Shown here: piece after piece, positions 53,196-60,828 of the stretch
How the letters are laid out: the number at the start of each line of letters is the position of its first letter
How positions within the stretch are numbered: the stretch's first letter is position 1
Assembly (NCBI RefSeq): GCF_001687545.1
Contig: NZ_CP016545.1
Span: 186,001-250,000, forward strand
Length of the DNA stretch: 64,000 nt
DNA from: Paraurantiacibacter namhicola
GTDB taxonomy: Bacteria; Pseudomonadota; Alphaproteobacteria; Sphingomonadales; Sphingomonadaceae
Direction: 5' to 3'
Translations under genes and position numbers: made by a program
Notes under the pieces: generated by a model
Seen by the model: only the letters and a program-made list of their open reading frames with translations
Database searches by the model: none
Told to the model about the DNA's origin: nothing

Positions 53196-54644
53196 ATGGC
53201 CCTCGGCCCGCGCCTCGACCTCAGGCAATCCCAGTCGCTGGTGATGACGCCGCAATTGCAGCAGGCGATCAAGCTGCTGGCGCTGTCCAATCTGGAGATC
53301 GAGACTTTCATCGGCGAAGCGCTGGAGGCCAATCCGCTGCTGGAAGCGGGCGAGGTAAAGGCGGAAGACCGCGAGGCGCCGGTGGAGGCCGAACCGCGCG
53401 ATGCCACATCGGCCGAAGGCGAACGCGCCCTCGACATCGATGAAAGTGCGCTCGACCGCGACCGGGATACGGGCGACTGGTCCGCAGCAGGCGGCGCTGG
53501 TGGCAGCGAGGAACTGCGCGATATCGCGGAGCGCGGCGCGCAAGGCCCCACCCTTGCCGAACATCTCGACGCGCAAATCGGCCCCGCGGCAGCCAGCGAC
53601 CGGCAGGCCTTCATCGCCCGCTACATCGCCGGCCTGCTGGACGAGGCGGGATACCTCACGAGCGACCTGCGCAATCTGATCAGCGACCTCGGCTGCACCA
53701 TGGCGGAGGCGGAGTATGCCCTCGCCCTCATCCAGTCGCTCGACCCGACGGGTGTGGGCGCGCGGAGCCTTGCCGAATGCCTCGCGTTGCAGGCGAAAGA
53801 GGCCGACCGCTACGATCCGTGCATGGCGCGGCTGATCGACAACCTCGACCTGGTGGCGCGCGGCGACGTGTCCCGGCTGAAACGCATGTGCGACGTGGAT
53901 GACGAGGATTTTGCCGATATGCTCGCCGAACTGCGCGGTTACGATCCCAAGCCCGGCCTGGCCTTCGGCAGCGAGGCTGGCAGCGCGGTGGAGCCGGACG
54001 TGCTGCTCGCCCCCGACGATACTGACGGCTGGCGGATAAAGCTGAACGAGGCGACCCTGCCGCGCCTGGTGGTCAATCGCAGCTACTACCTCGAACTGAA
54101 ATCCGGCTGCACCGACAAGGCGAGCACCGGCTGGCTGGGCGAGAAGCTGGCCGACGCCAACTGGCTGATCAAGGCACTGGACCAGCGGGCGAAGACCATA
54201 CTGAAGGTCACGCGCGAGATCGTGAAGCGGCAGGAAGGCTTCTTCCGCCGCGGGGTGAGCGAGCTGAAACCCCTCACCCTGCGCGAGGTGGCCGAAGAGA
54301 TCGACATGCACGAAAGCACGGTCAGCCGCGTCACCAGCAACAAATACCTCAACTGCCCGCGCGGAACCTACGAGCTGAAATACTTCTTCACCTCCGGCGT
54401 CGGCCGCACCGGCGAAGGCGAAGATGGCGAAGGCGCCAGCAGTGAGGCCGTAAAAGCCCGCATCAAGGCCCTGACCGACGCGGAGGACGCCAAGTCCATC
54501 CTCTCCGACGACAAGCTGGTGGACCTGCTGAAGTCCGAAGGCTTCGACATCGCCCGCCGCACCGTAGCCAAATACCGCGAGGCCATGGGCATCGGCTCAA
54601 GCGTGCAGAGACGGCGGGCGAAGAAGCTGGCGGGTTTGGGGTAG
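53196..54644 (+). CDS. rpoN: RNA polymerase sigma-54 factor
   Basis: 482 residues from the ATG at 53196. Region I is Gln- and Leu-rich (LRQSQSLVMTPQLQQAIKLL), an acidic linker follows, then the core-binding domain. The HTH region (ISATSRRVRG equivalent) reads LREVAEEIDMHESTVSRVTS, and the C-terminal RpoN box is ARRTVAKYRE, matching the canonical sequence exactly. It directs transcription from -24/-12 promoters with enhancer-binding ATPases. The hpf and ptsN genes that normally follow rpoN are absent. Confidence 0.96.
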   Translation: MALGPRLDLRQSQSLVMTPQLQQAIKLLALSNLEIETFIGEALEANPLLEAGEVKAEDREAPVEAEPRDATSAEGERALDIDESALDRDRDTGDWSAAGGAGGSEELRDIAERGAQGPTLAEHLDAQIGPAAASDRQAFIARYIAGLLDEAGYLTSDLRNLISDLGCTMAEAEYALALIQSLDPTGVGARSLAECLALQAKEADRYDPCMARLIDNLDLVARGDVSRLKRMCDVDDEDFADMLAELRGYDPKPGLAFGSEAGSAVEPDVLLAPDDTDGWRIKLNEATLPRLVVNRSYYLELKSGCTDKASTGWLGEKLADANWLIKALDQRAKTILKVTREIVKRQEGFFRRGVSELKPLTLREVAEEIDMHESTVSRVTSNKYLNCPRGTYELKYFFTSGVGRTGEGEDGEGASSEAVKARIKALTDAEDAKSILSDDKLVDLLKSEGFDIARRTVAKYREAMGIGSSVQRRRAKKLAGLG

Positions 54645-54709
54645 AAGGCGCGTCGCTGGAAATCTGTGCTGTCTGTAAGCCACTGACGTTTATCACATCG
54701 TCCGCCCCC

Positions 54710-54820
54710 GGTCCGCAATCAGCTGACCGCAAGGGCGACCGCCCGCCCGGACCGGCCCCGCAGCGTAGCGAAGGGAACAGCCGGGAGGACGCGCCCACGG
54801 ACGTGGGCGCATCAGACAAA
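54710..54820 (+). repeat. Structured interspersed repeat, copy 2
   Basis: Second copy of the 9580-9689 element, in the same orientation, in the 334-base gap between rpoN and ctrA. Stems: GGTCCGC/GCTGACC (54710-54716 with 54722-54728, one mismatch), CCGGC/GCCGG (54752-54756 with 54779-54783), and GCGCCCAC/GTGGGCGC (54791-54798 with 54803-54810, loop GGAC). The second and third stems differ from copy 1 in both arms yet still pair. Confidence 0.65.
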
Positions 54821-54837
54821 TCTACTGTCACCCAAAA

Positions 54838-54963
54838 GACTCAGCCCAAAAACGTTAACGCCGCTTACTGCTTGTTAACCTTTTTCGTTGAGAGATGGCG
54901 TGGTTAATACGCATCAACACCCGTTACCGCGGGGTTACGACAGGCAAAACGCCATCACGAATC
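54838..54963 (+). promoter_or_regulatory. ctrA upstream region: GANTC sites and TTAA clusters
   Basis: Two GANTC sites (GACTC 54838-54842 and GAATC 54959-54963), the target of the CcrM methyltransferase, flank an AT-rich stretch. Three TTAA half-sites (54855, 54875 and 54904) lie in it. CtrA binds TTAA-N7-TTAA; I find no complete box, only half-sites. In Caulobacter, ctrA transcription depends on GANTC methylation state and CtrA feedback, and the layout here suggests similar control. Confidence 0.5.
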
Positions 54964-54978
54964 AGGGGGGATAATCCC

Positions 54979-55674
54979 ATGCGTGTACTGCTGATCGAAG
55001 ACGAGCCGACAACCGCCAAGGCGATCGAGCTCATGCTGACCACGGAAGGCTTCAACGTCTATTCGACCGACCTGGGCGAAGAGGGTTTGGATCTGGGTAA
55101 GCTTTATGACTACGACATCATCCTGCTCGACCTGAACCTGCCTGACATGCATGGTTACGATGTGCTGAAGAAGCTGCGCGTCGCCAAGGTGCAGACGCCG
55201 GTCCTGATCCTGTCCGGCATTGCCGAAATGGACAGCAAGATCCGCAGCTTCGGCTTCGGCGCCGACGATTACGTGACCAAGCCGTTCCACCGCGACGAGC
55301 TGGTCGCCCGCATCCACGCCGTGGTGCGCCGTTCGAAGGGCCACAGCCAGTCGATCATCCGCACCGGCAAGCTGGCCGTGAACCTCGATGCCAAGACCGT
55401 GGAAGTCGACGGCGCGCGGGTCCACCTGACCGGCAAGGAATATGCGATGCTGGAGCTGCTCTCGCTCCGCAAAGGCACCACGCTGACCAAGGAAATGTTC
55501 CTCAACCACCTTTATGGCGGCATGGACGAGCCCGAACTCAAGATCATCGACGTGTTTATCTGCAAGCTGCGCAAGAAGCTTTCCAGCGCATGCGGCGGGG
55601 ACAATTACATCGAGACCGTATGGGGCCGCGGCTATGTGCTGCGCGACCCGCAGGAAGAAGTCGAAGCGGCCTGA
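54979..55674 (+). CDS. ctrA: Cell cycle response regulator CtrA
   Basis: 231 residues from the ATG at 54979 with AGGGGGG upstream. The receiver domain (residues 1-117) has the acidic pocket LLIEDEP, the phosphoacceptor Asp in [19 protein letters not shown] (Asp51) and the K in [13 protein letters not shown]. The OmpR-type winged helix (about 125-222) includes [20 protein letters not shown] and [15 protein letters not shown]. It is the alphaproteobacterial master regulator of cell cycle, division and motility genes, phosphorylated via CckA-ChpT. The Ala-Ala C-terminus (VEAA) is the ClpXP degradation tag seen in Caulobacter CtrA. Confidence 0.95.
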   Translation: MRVLLIEDEPTTAKAIELMLTTEGFNVYSTDLGEEGLDLGKLYDYDIILLDLNLPDMHGYDVLKKLRVAKVQTPVLILSGIAEMDSKIRSFGFGADDYVTKPFHRDELVARIHAVVRRSKGHSQSIIRTGKLAVNLDAKTVEVDGARVHLTGKEYAMLELLSLRKGTTLTKEMFLNHLYGGMDEPELKIIDVFICKLRKKLSSACGGDNYIETVWGRGYVLRDPQEEVEAA

Positions 55675-55809
55675 TCGCTTCGCGGCGACCGGATTGCCCG
55701 GTCAATCCCGCAATCGCCTTTTCGCCCCGCCCGCCTCCTCCCGGCGGTGCGGGGCGATTGATTGTTTACCGCCCGGCGTTATGCAGGCGGCAGCCGCCGC
55801 AAGGTGGCA

Positions 55810-55867
55810 GGGCGCTCCGGCTTATCCGAACGGGAAACCGCTACGGATTATGCCGAGCGCCCTTTTT
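55810..55867 (+). terminator. Terminator of ctrA with elaborate stem
   Basis: Outer arms GGGCGCT / AGCGCCC are followed by TTTTT. Inside, CGGC/GCCG and ATCCG/CGGAT continue the stem around a loop with AACGGGAAACCGCTA. It is longer and more internally bulged than a usual terminator, so it could have a second role in the leader of trmB, which starts 33 bases later. Confidence 0.7.
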
Positions 55868-55899
55868 CACCGCCCCACATTGCGCTAACCGCCTGCGCC

Positions 55900-56601
55900 A
55901 TGAGCGCACACAAGGAAGGCGACCCGACCACGATCGGCAGGCTTTATGGCCGCAGCCAGGGTAAGCCCCTGCGCGCAGCCCAGCAGGAGATGGTCGACAA
56001 GCTGCTGCCGCAGATCGCAGTGCCGGCGGAAGGCGAAGTGACGGCAGAGCGCCTGTTTGGCGCCGATCGCCCGCTGCATTTCGAGATCGGCTTCGGCGGC
56101 GGCGAGCACCTCGCTTACCGCGCGGACATGCTGCCGGATCACGGCTTCATCGGCGCGGAGCCGTTCCTGAACGGCGTGGCGCAGGCGCTGGGCCATGTGC
56201 GCGACGAGAACCTGGCCAATATCCGCCTGTTCCATGGCGATGCGCTGGACGCGCTCGCCCGCATTCCGGACGGCGCGCTCAGCATGGTGTACCTGCTGCA
56301 CCCGGACCCCTGGCCCAAGGCCCGCCATGCCAAGCGGCGCATGATGAACGATGGCCCAGTGCAGCTGATCGCGCGCAAGCTGAAGCCCGGCGGCGAATTT
56401 CGCTTCGGTACGGACCACCCGGTCTATGTCCGCCACGCCATGATGGTGATGGACCGCCACGCAAAGACCTTCGAATGGCTGGCAGAGGCGCGCGGCGACT
56501 GGGAAAACCGCCCGTCGGGCTGGAGCGAGACGCGCTACGAGCACAAGGCGCGCACGGTCTACGGGCACGAGGTCTGGTACTTCCGATATCGGCGGCGCTG
56601 A
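55900..56601 (+). CDS. trmB: tRNA (guanine-N7-)-methyltransferase
   Basis: 233 residues. It makes m7G46 in tRNA variable loops. The SAM site is LHFEIGFGGGEHLAYRADML, and the family motifs are GAEPFLNGVAQAL, YLLHPDPWPKARHAKRRMM and GGEFRFGTDHPVY. The start is the ATG at 55900; no strong ribosome-binding site is present. Four bases separate it from the next gene, so they form an operon. Confidence 0.95.
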   Translation: MSAHKEGDPTTIGRLYGRSQGKPLRAAQQEMVDKLLPQIAVPAEGEVTAERLFGADRPLHFEIGFGGGEHLAYRADMLPDHGFIGAEPFLNGVAQALGHVRDENLANIRLFHGDALDALARIPDGALSMVYLLHPDPWPKARHAKRRMMNDGPVQLIARKLKPGGEFRFGTDHPVYVRHAMMVMDRHAKTFEWLAEARGDWENRPSGWSETRYEHKARTVYGHEVWYFRYRRR

Positions 56602-56605
56602 GGCG

Positions 56606-57124
56606 ATGCCGACGATCATGACACACGCAGTCGTGCCGCTGGCCGCCGCCGCTCTGGCGGGCCGGGGCACGATCCCGCCGAAGGTAGCGCTGGCTGGCTC
56701 CGTGCTGGCCATGCTGCCCGACGCAGACGTCATCGGCCTCCGCTTCGGTGTGGACTATGCCGATGCCTGGGGCCACCGCGGCGCAACGCATTCGCTGGCG
56801 ATTGCCGGACTGGTGGCCGCGGCGATCGCGGCGGTCTGGACGCAGGCGCGCAATTGGCCAGCCTTCCTGTTCCTCTTCCTCGCCACCGCCTCGCACGGCC
56901 TGCTCGATATGCTCACCGATGGCGGGCTTGGCGTCGGGCTGCTCTGGCCTGCCAGTGAGGAGCGGCTTTTCTGGCCAGTGACGCCGGTCCGCGTGTCACC
57001 TATCGGAGCGGGATTCTTTTCAATGCGGGGCGTGGAAACACTGGCGAGCGAGCTAGTGTGGATCTGGTTGCCCGCAGGCGTGCTCGCAGCCATCGGCATC
57101 GCGGCGCGGCGGCGACGCGCATGA
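56606..57124 (+). CDS. YdjM-like inner-membrane metal-dependent hydrolase (DUF457)
   Basis: 172 residues, four to five spans, with the family metal-binding residues in THAVVPLAAAALAGRG, LPDADVIGLRFG, HRGATHSLAI and SHGLLDMLTDGG. E. coli YdjM is an SOS-induced inner-membrane protein of unknown role; the substrate here is unknown. The stop overlaps the ATG of the pseudouridine synthase gene by four bases (ATGA). Confidence 0.85.
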   Translation: MPTIMTHAVVPLAAAALAGRGTIPPKVALAGSVLAMLPDADVIGLRFGVDYADAWGHRGATHSLAIAGLVAAAIAAVWTQARNWPAFLFLFLATASHGLLDMLTDGGLGVGLLWPASEERLFWPVTPVRVSPIGAGFFSMRGVETLASELVWIWLPAGVLAAIGIAARRRRA

Positions 57125-57672
57125 CGCGCCTGATCGCCTTTAACAAGCCGATGGGCGTGCTGAGCCAGTTCAGCGGCGGCAAGGATGACAGCCCGCATCC
57201 CACGCTGGCGGAATATATCGACGTGCCCGGCGTCTATCCCGCCGGGCGGCTGGACCGGGACAGCGAAGGGCTGCTTCTCTTGACGGGCGATGGCCGCCTG
57301 CAGGCCCGGATCGCGGAGCCGAAGCACAAGATGCCCAAGACTTACCTGGCGCAGGTCGAGGGTGAGCCGGACGACGCGGCGATTGAAAAACTGCGTGGCG
57401 GCGTGATGCTGAAGGATGGACTGACCCGTCCTGCCAAGGCCCGCCGGATCGATCCGCCTGCGATCTGGGAGCGCGACCCGCCCATCCGTTTCCGCAAGAA
57501 TGTGGCAGACAGCTGGATAGAGCTGGTCATCACCGAAGGCCGCAATCGGCAGGTGCGCCGGATGACTGCGGCCGTGGGACATCCGACGCTGCGTCTCGTG
57601 CGCTGGAAGGTGGGCGAGTGGACGCTGGATGGCCTCGCACCGGGTAAATGGCGGGAGGTCGCCGGCAGCTGA
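57121..57672 (+). CDS. RluE-like 23S rRNA pseudouridine synthase
   Basis: 183 residues. RsuA/RluE family: AFNKPMGVLSQFSGGKDDSP at the N-terminus, the catalytic Asp in YPAGRLDRDSEGLLLLTGDG, and the C-terminal ITEGRNRQVRRMTAAVGHPT. It lacks an S4 domain and the length matches RluE, which modifies U2457 of 23S rRNA. It is the third gene of the trmB cluster, so the operon holds two RNA-modification enzymes. Confidence 0.9.
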   Translation: MTRLIAFNKPMGVLSQFSGGKDDSPHPTLAEYIDVPGVYPAGRLDRDSEGLLLLTGDGRLQARIAEPKHKMPKTYLAQVEGEPDDAAIEKLRGGVMLKDGLTRPAKARRIDPPAIWERDPPIRFRKNVADSWIELVITEGRNRQVRRMTAAVGHPTLRLVRWKVGEWTLDGLAPGKWREVAGS

Positions 57673-57693
57673 CGGCGCGGCGGCCTGCCCGTA

Positions 57694-58362
57694 TCAGTCG
57701 CCGAAGAAGGTCACCTTGCCGGTTTCCAGCGAGTACATCCCGCCGACGATGGCGATCTCGCCGTTCTCCTCCATCTCGCGCAGGATCGGGCTTTCCTCGC
57801 GGATCCGCTCGATATTGCGCTCCACGTTATGGGTCGCCACTCGGTGCACGAAATCGTCATTGGCGCTGCTGCGGTCGCCGCCCTCTTCCACGGCCTCCAC
57901 GGCCGGGCGGATCTTGGAGAGCATGGCGGTGATGTTGCCCAGCTCGACGGCATCCACCGCGCTCTTCACCGCGCCGCAATGCTGGTGGCCGAGCACGAGG
58001 ATCAGCTTCGAGCCGGAGACCTTGCAGGCAAATTCCATGCTGCCGAGGATATCCGTGTTGACGAAATTGCCGGCCACGCGGGCCACGAACAAATCGCCGA
58101 TACCGCGGTCGAACACATCCTCCACCGGCACGCGGGAATCTACGCATGACAGGACGATGGCCTTGGGAAACTGGCTGGCAGCCGCCATGCGCACCTGCGC
58201 CACGTGATTGCGCAGCGTCACATCGCCATTGGCGAAACGCGCGTTGCCCTGCTTCAGGAGATCGATCACCGCAGCTGGCGTCAGGCGATCCTGCTCCTCC
58301 TTGGTGAGGACCTTTTCGACCAGCCCTTCACGCTGGACATTGATGCTGCTTTCCTCGGTCAT
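57694..58362 (-). CDS. Beta-class carbonic anhydrase
   Basis: 222 residues from the ATG at 58362, with AGGAG eight bases upstream (an ATG at 58389 is the alternative). Zinc ligands are visible: Cys in VLSCVDSRVPVEDVFD, and His and Cys in LGHQHCGAVKSAVD, with the Asp-Arg pair in CVDSR. It interconverts CO2 and bicarbonate for carboxylases and pH control. Convergent with the pseudouridine synthase gene, 21 bases between stops. Confidence 0.93.
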   Translation of the reverse strand: MTEESSINVQREGLVEKVLTKEEQDRLTPAAVIDLLKQGNARFANGDVTLRNHVAQVRMAAASQFPKAIVLSCVDSRVPVEDVFDRGIGDLFVARVAGNFVNTDILGSMEFACKVSGSKLILVLGHQHCGAVKSAVDAVELGNITAMLSKIRPAVEAVEEGGDRSSANDDFVHRVATHNVERNIERIREESPILREMEENGEIAIVGGMYSLETGKVTFFGD

Positions 58363-58467
58363 GCGGGCACACTCCTGCTGGTGGTCCAAGGAAATTTCCC
58401 CTGGCTCAGATCGAACAGATAACCAAAAACCGCCAACTTTTGATCCCGGCCAGGCATGATGCCGCCG

Positions 58468-60729
58468 TCAGCCCACCACGCCTGCGCTCGCCAGGACGGC
58501 CAGCGTCAGGATGTCGGGGGCGATGGCGGTCATCGGGGCGATCTGCACCGGCTTTTCCGAACCGATCATCATCGGGCCGATGGTGGCATCCCCGCCCAGC
58601 TCGCGCAGGATCTTGGCGGATAGATTGGCCGATTGCAGGCCGGGCATGATCAGCACATTGGCCGGGCCGGACAGGCGGCTGAACGGATACAGCTCCATCA
58701 CCTTGGGATTGAGCGCGGCATCGGGCGCCATCTCGCCTTCATATTCGAAGCCGGGGTCTTCCTTGTCGAGGATGGCCACCGCATCGCGAATATTGCCCAG
58801 CCACTGGCCGGAGGGATTCCCGAATGTCGAATAGCTGAGGAAAGCAACGCGCGGTTCGTGGCCCATGCGGCGGGCGACGGCGGCGGTTTCCTTGGCGATA
58901 TGGGCCAGTTCCTCTGCCGTGGGCCGTTCGTTGATCGTGGTGTCGGCAAGGAAGGTGGTGTGGTTCTTGCCGATCATCATGTGAATGCCGAAGGGCGTTG
59001 CGCCAGGCTTTGAATCCAGCACGCGGGAAATCTCGCGCGCCGTCTGGCTGAAGGTGCGCGTCAGGCCGGATATCAGCCCGTCGCCAACGCCCAGCGCCAC
59101 CAGCAGCGCGGCAAAGACATTGCGCTCCTGGTTCACCATGCGGCGTACGTCACGCTCTGTATAACCGCGGCGTTGCAGCCGCTTGTAGAGGTAATCCACC
59201 ATCGCCGGCACATGGCTGGAGGTGTAGGAATTCTCGATCTGGAAGCTGTCCGGATCGTCCACCGCCAGCTCCACCAGCAATTCGCGAACGCGCTCCGTCC
59301 GGCCGACCAGGATGGGCGTGCCATAGCCGTAATCGCGGAATTGGATCGCGGCGCGCAGGGCCACTTCCTCTTCCGCCTCAGCAAAGACCATGGTCTTGGG
59401 ATTGGCGCGCGCCTGCTCGTAAATCGTGGTCAGCGCGGCGGTCGTGGGGTTGAGACGCGATTTGAGCGCAACGGCATATTCGTCGAAATCGGCGATCGGC
59501 GCGCGGGCGACCCCGCTCTCCATCGCGGCCTTGGCCACGGCCGAGGAGACCACTTCGATAAGGCGCGGATCGAACGGCGCGGGGATGATGTAATCCTCCC
59601 CGAACTGGTGATTGACGCCGTAAGCTGCGGCAACCTCTTCCGGCACGCGCTCGCGCGCCAGCCGGGCGATGGCCTCGGCAGCGGCGATCTTCATTTCCTC
59701 GTTGATGGCGGTGGCCTGCACATCCAGCGCACCGCGGAAGATGAAGGGGAAGCCCAGGACATTGTTGACCTGGTTGGGGAAATCGCTGCGCCCGGTGGCG
59801 ATGATCGCGTCGGGGCGCACGGCTTTCGCCTCGTCCGGCATGATTTCGGGCACGGGGTTTGCCATGGCAAAGATGATGGGCTGCGGCGCCATCTTCTTTA
59901 CCCATTCCGGCTTCAGCGCACCGGCGGCAGATAGGCCCAGGAAGATGTCCGCACCATCCAGCGCCTCTTCCAGCGTGCGCGCATCTGTCGGCACGGCATG
60001 CGCGCTCTTCCACTGGTCCACATTGTCGCGGCCGGGGTAGATCGGGCCGGAGCGGTCGCAAACGATCACATTCTCGTGAGGGACGCCCAACGCCTTGATC
60101 AGCGCGGTGCAGGCAAGCGCGCTAGCGCCCGCGCCGTTCACCACCATACGGCAATCCTTCAGCTCGCGCTTCGTCAGGTGCACCGCATTGATAAGGCCCG
60201 CAGCCGCGATGATGGCCGTGCCGTGCTGGTCGTCATGCATCACGGGGATTTTCATCCGCTCGCGCAGGGCCTGCTCGATGATGAAGCATTCGGGCGCGGC
60301 GATGTCTTCCAGATTGATGCCGCCGAATGTCGGCTCCATCAGCGCCACGGCTTCGATGAACTTTTCCGGGTCTTCGGTGTCCAGCTCGATATCGATCGAA
60401 TCCACATCGGCGAAGCGTTTGAACAGCACCGCCTTGCCTTCCATCACCGGCTTGGATGCAAGCGCGCCGAGGTTGCCCAGCCCGAGGATCGCAGTGCCGT
60501 TGGAGATGACCGCCACGAGATTGGATCGCGCGGTATATCTGGCAGCATTGGCCGGGTCTTCCGCAATCGCTTCCACCGGGGCAGCCACGCCGGGCGAATA
60601 AGCCAGCGCCAGGTCGCGCTGCGTTGCCATCGGCTTGGATGCGATGATCTCGATCTTACCCGGGCGGATGGTCTCGTGATAGAACAGCGCCTCGCGGGCG
60701 GTGAAACCGGACTGCTTCTCTTCTGCCAA
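58468..60729 (-). CDS. maeB: NADP-dependent malic enzyme with phosphotransacetylase-like domain
   Basis: 753 residues. The N-terminal malic enzyme half (about 1-430) shows SPGVAAPVEAIAEDP, the metal/substrate site MHDDQHGTAII and the nucleotide fold VNGAGASALACTAL. The C-terminal half (about 430-753) is a phosphate acetyltransferase-like domain, thought to regulate the enzyme through acetyl-CoA and not to transfer acetyl groups. It decarboxylates malate to pyruvate with NADPH formation, linking the TCA cycle to gluconeogenesis and lipid synthesis. Leftward and divergent from mutS. Confidence 0.95.
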   Translation of the reverse strand: MAEEKQSGFTAREALFYHETIRPGKIEIIASKPMATQRDLALAYSPGVAAPVEAIAEDPANAARYTARSNLVAVISNGTAILGLGNLGALASKPVMEGKAVLFKRFADVDSIDIELDTEDPEKFIEAVALMEPTFGGINLEDIAAPECFIIEQALRERMKIPVMHDDQHGTAIIAAAGLINAVHLTKRELKDCRMVVNGAGASALACTALIKALGVPHENVIVCDRSGPIYPGRDNVDQWKSAHAVPTDARTLEEALDGADIFLGLSAAGALKPEWVKKMAPQPIIFAMANPVPEIMPDEAKAVRPDAIIATGRSDFPNQVNNVLGFPFIFRGALDVQATAINEEMKIAAAEAIARLARERVPEEVAAAYGVNHQFGEDYIIPAPFDPRLIEVVSSAVAKAAMESGVARAPIADFDEYAVALKSRLNPTTAALTTIYEQARANPKTMVFAEAEEEVALRAAIQFRDYGYGTPILVGRTERVRELLVELAVDDPDSFQIENSYTSSHVPAMVDYLYKRLQRRGYTERDVRRMVNQERNVFAALLVALGVGDGLISGLTRTFSQTAREISRVLDSKPGATPFGIHMMIGKNHTTFLADTTINERPTAEELAHIAKETAAVARRMGHEPRVAFLSYSTFGNPSGQWLGNIRDAVAILDKEDPGFEYEGEMAPDAALNPKVMELYPFSRLSGPANVLIMPGLQSANLSAKILRELGGDATIGPMMIGSEKPVQIAPMTAIAPDILTLAVLASAGVVG

Positions 60730-60828
60730 AACCTGCGTGTCCCTCTGAAACTCTCTGCGCGCCCAGCCCTAGCGGCTGGCTTTGCCAAGGGACAGGGGAA
60801 ACCGGCAGGCGCGCGCTTCCCGAATCGG

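Noticed and set aside
54855..54918. Full CtrA-binding boxes upstream of ctrA
   Set aside because: TTAA half-sites at 54855, 54875 and 54904 are not spaced as TTAA-N7-TTAA. Candidate second halves match only one or two of four bases.
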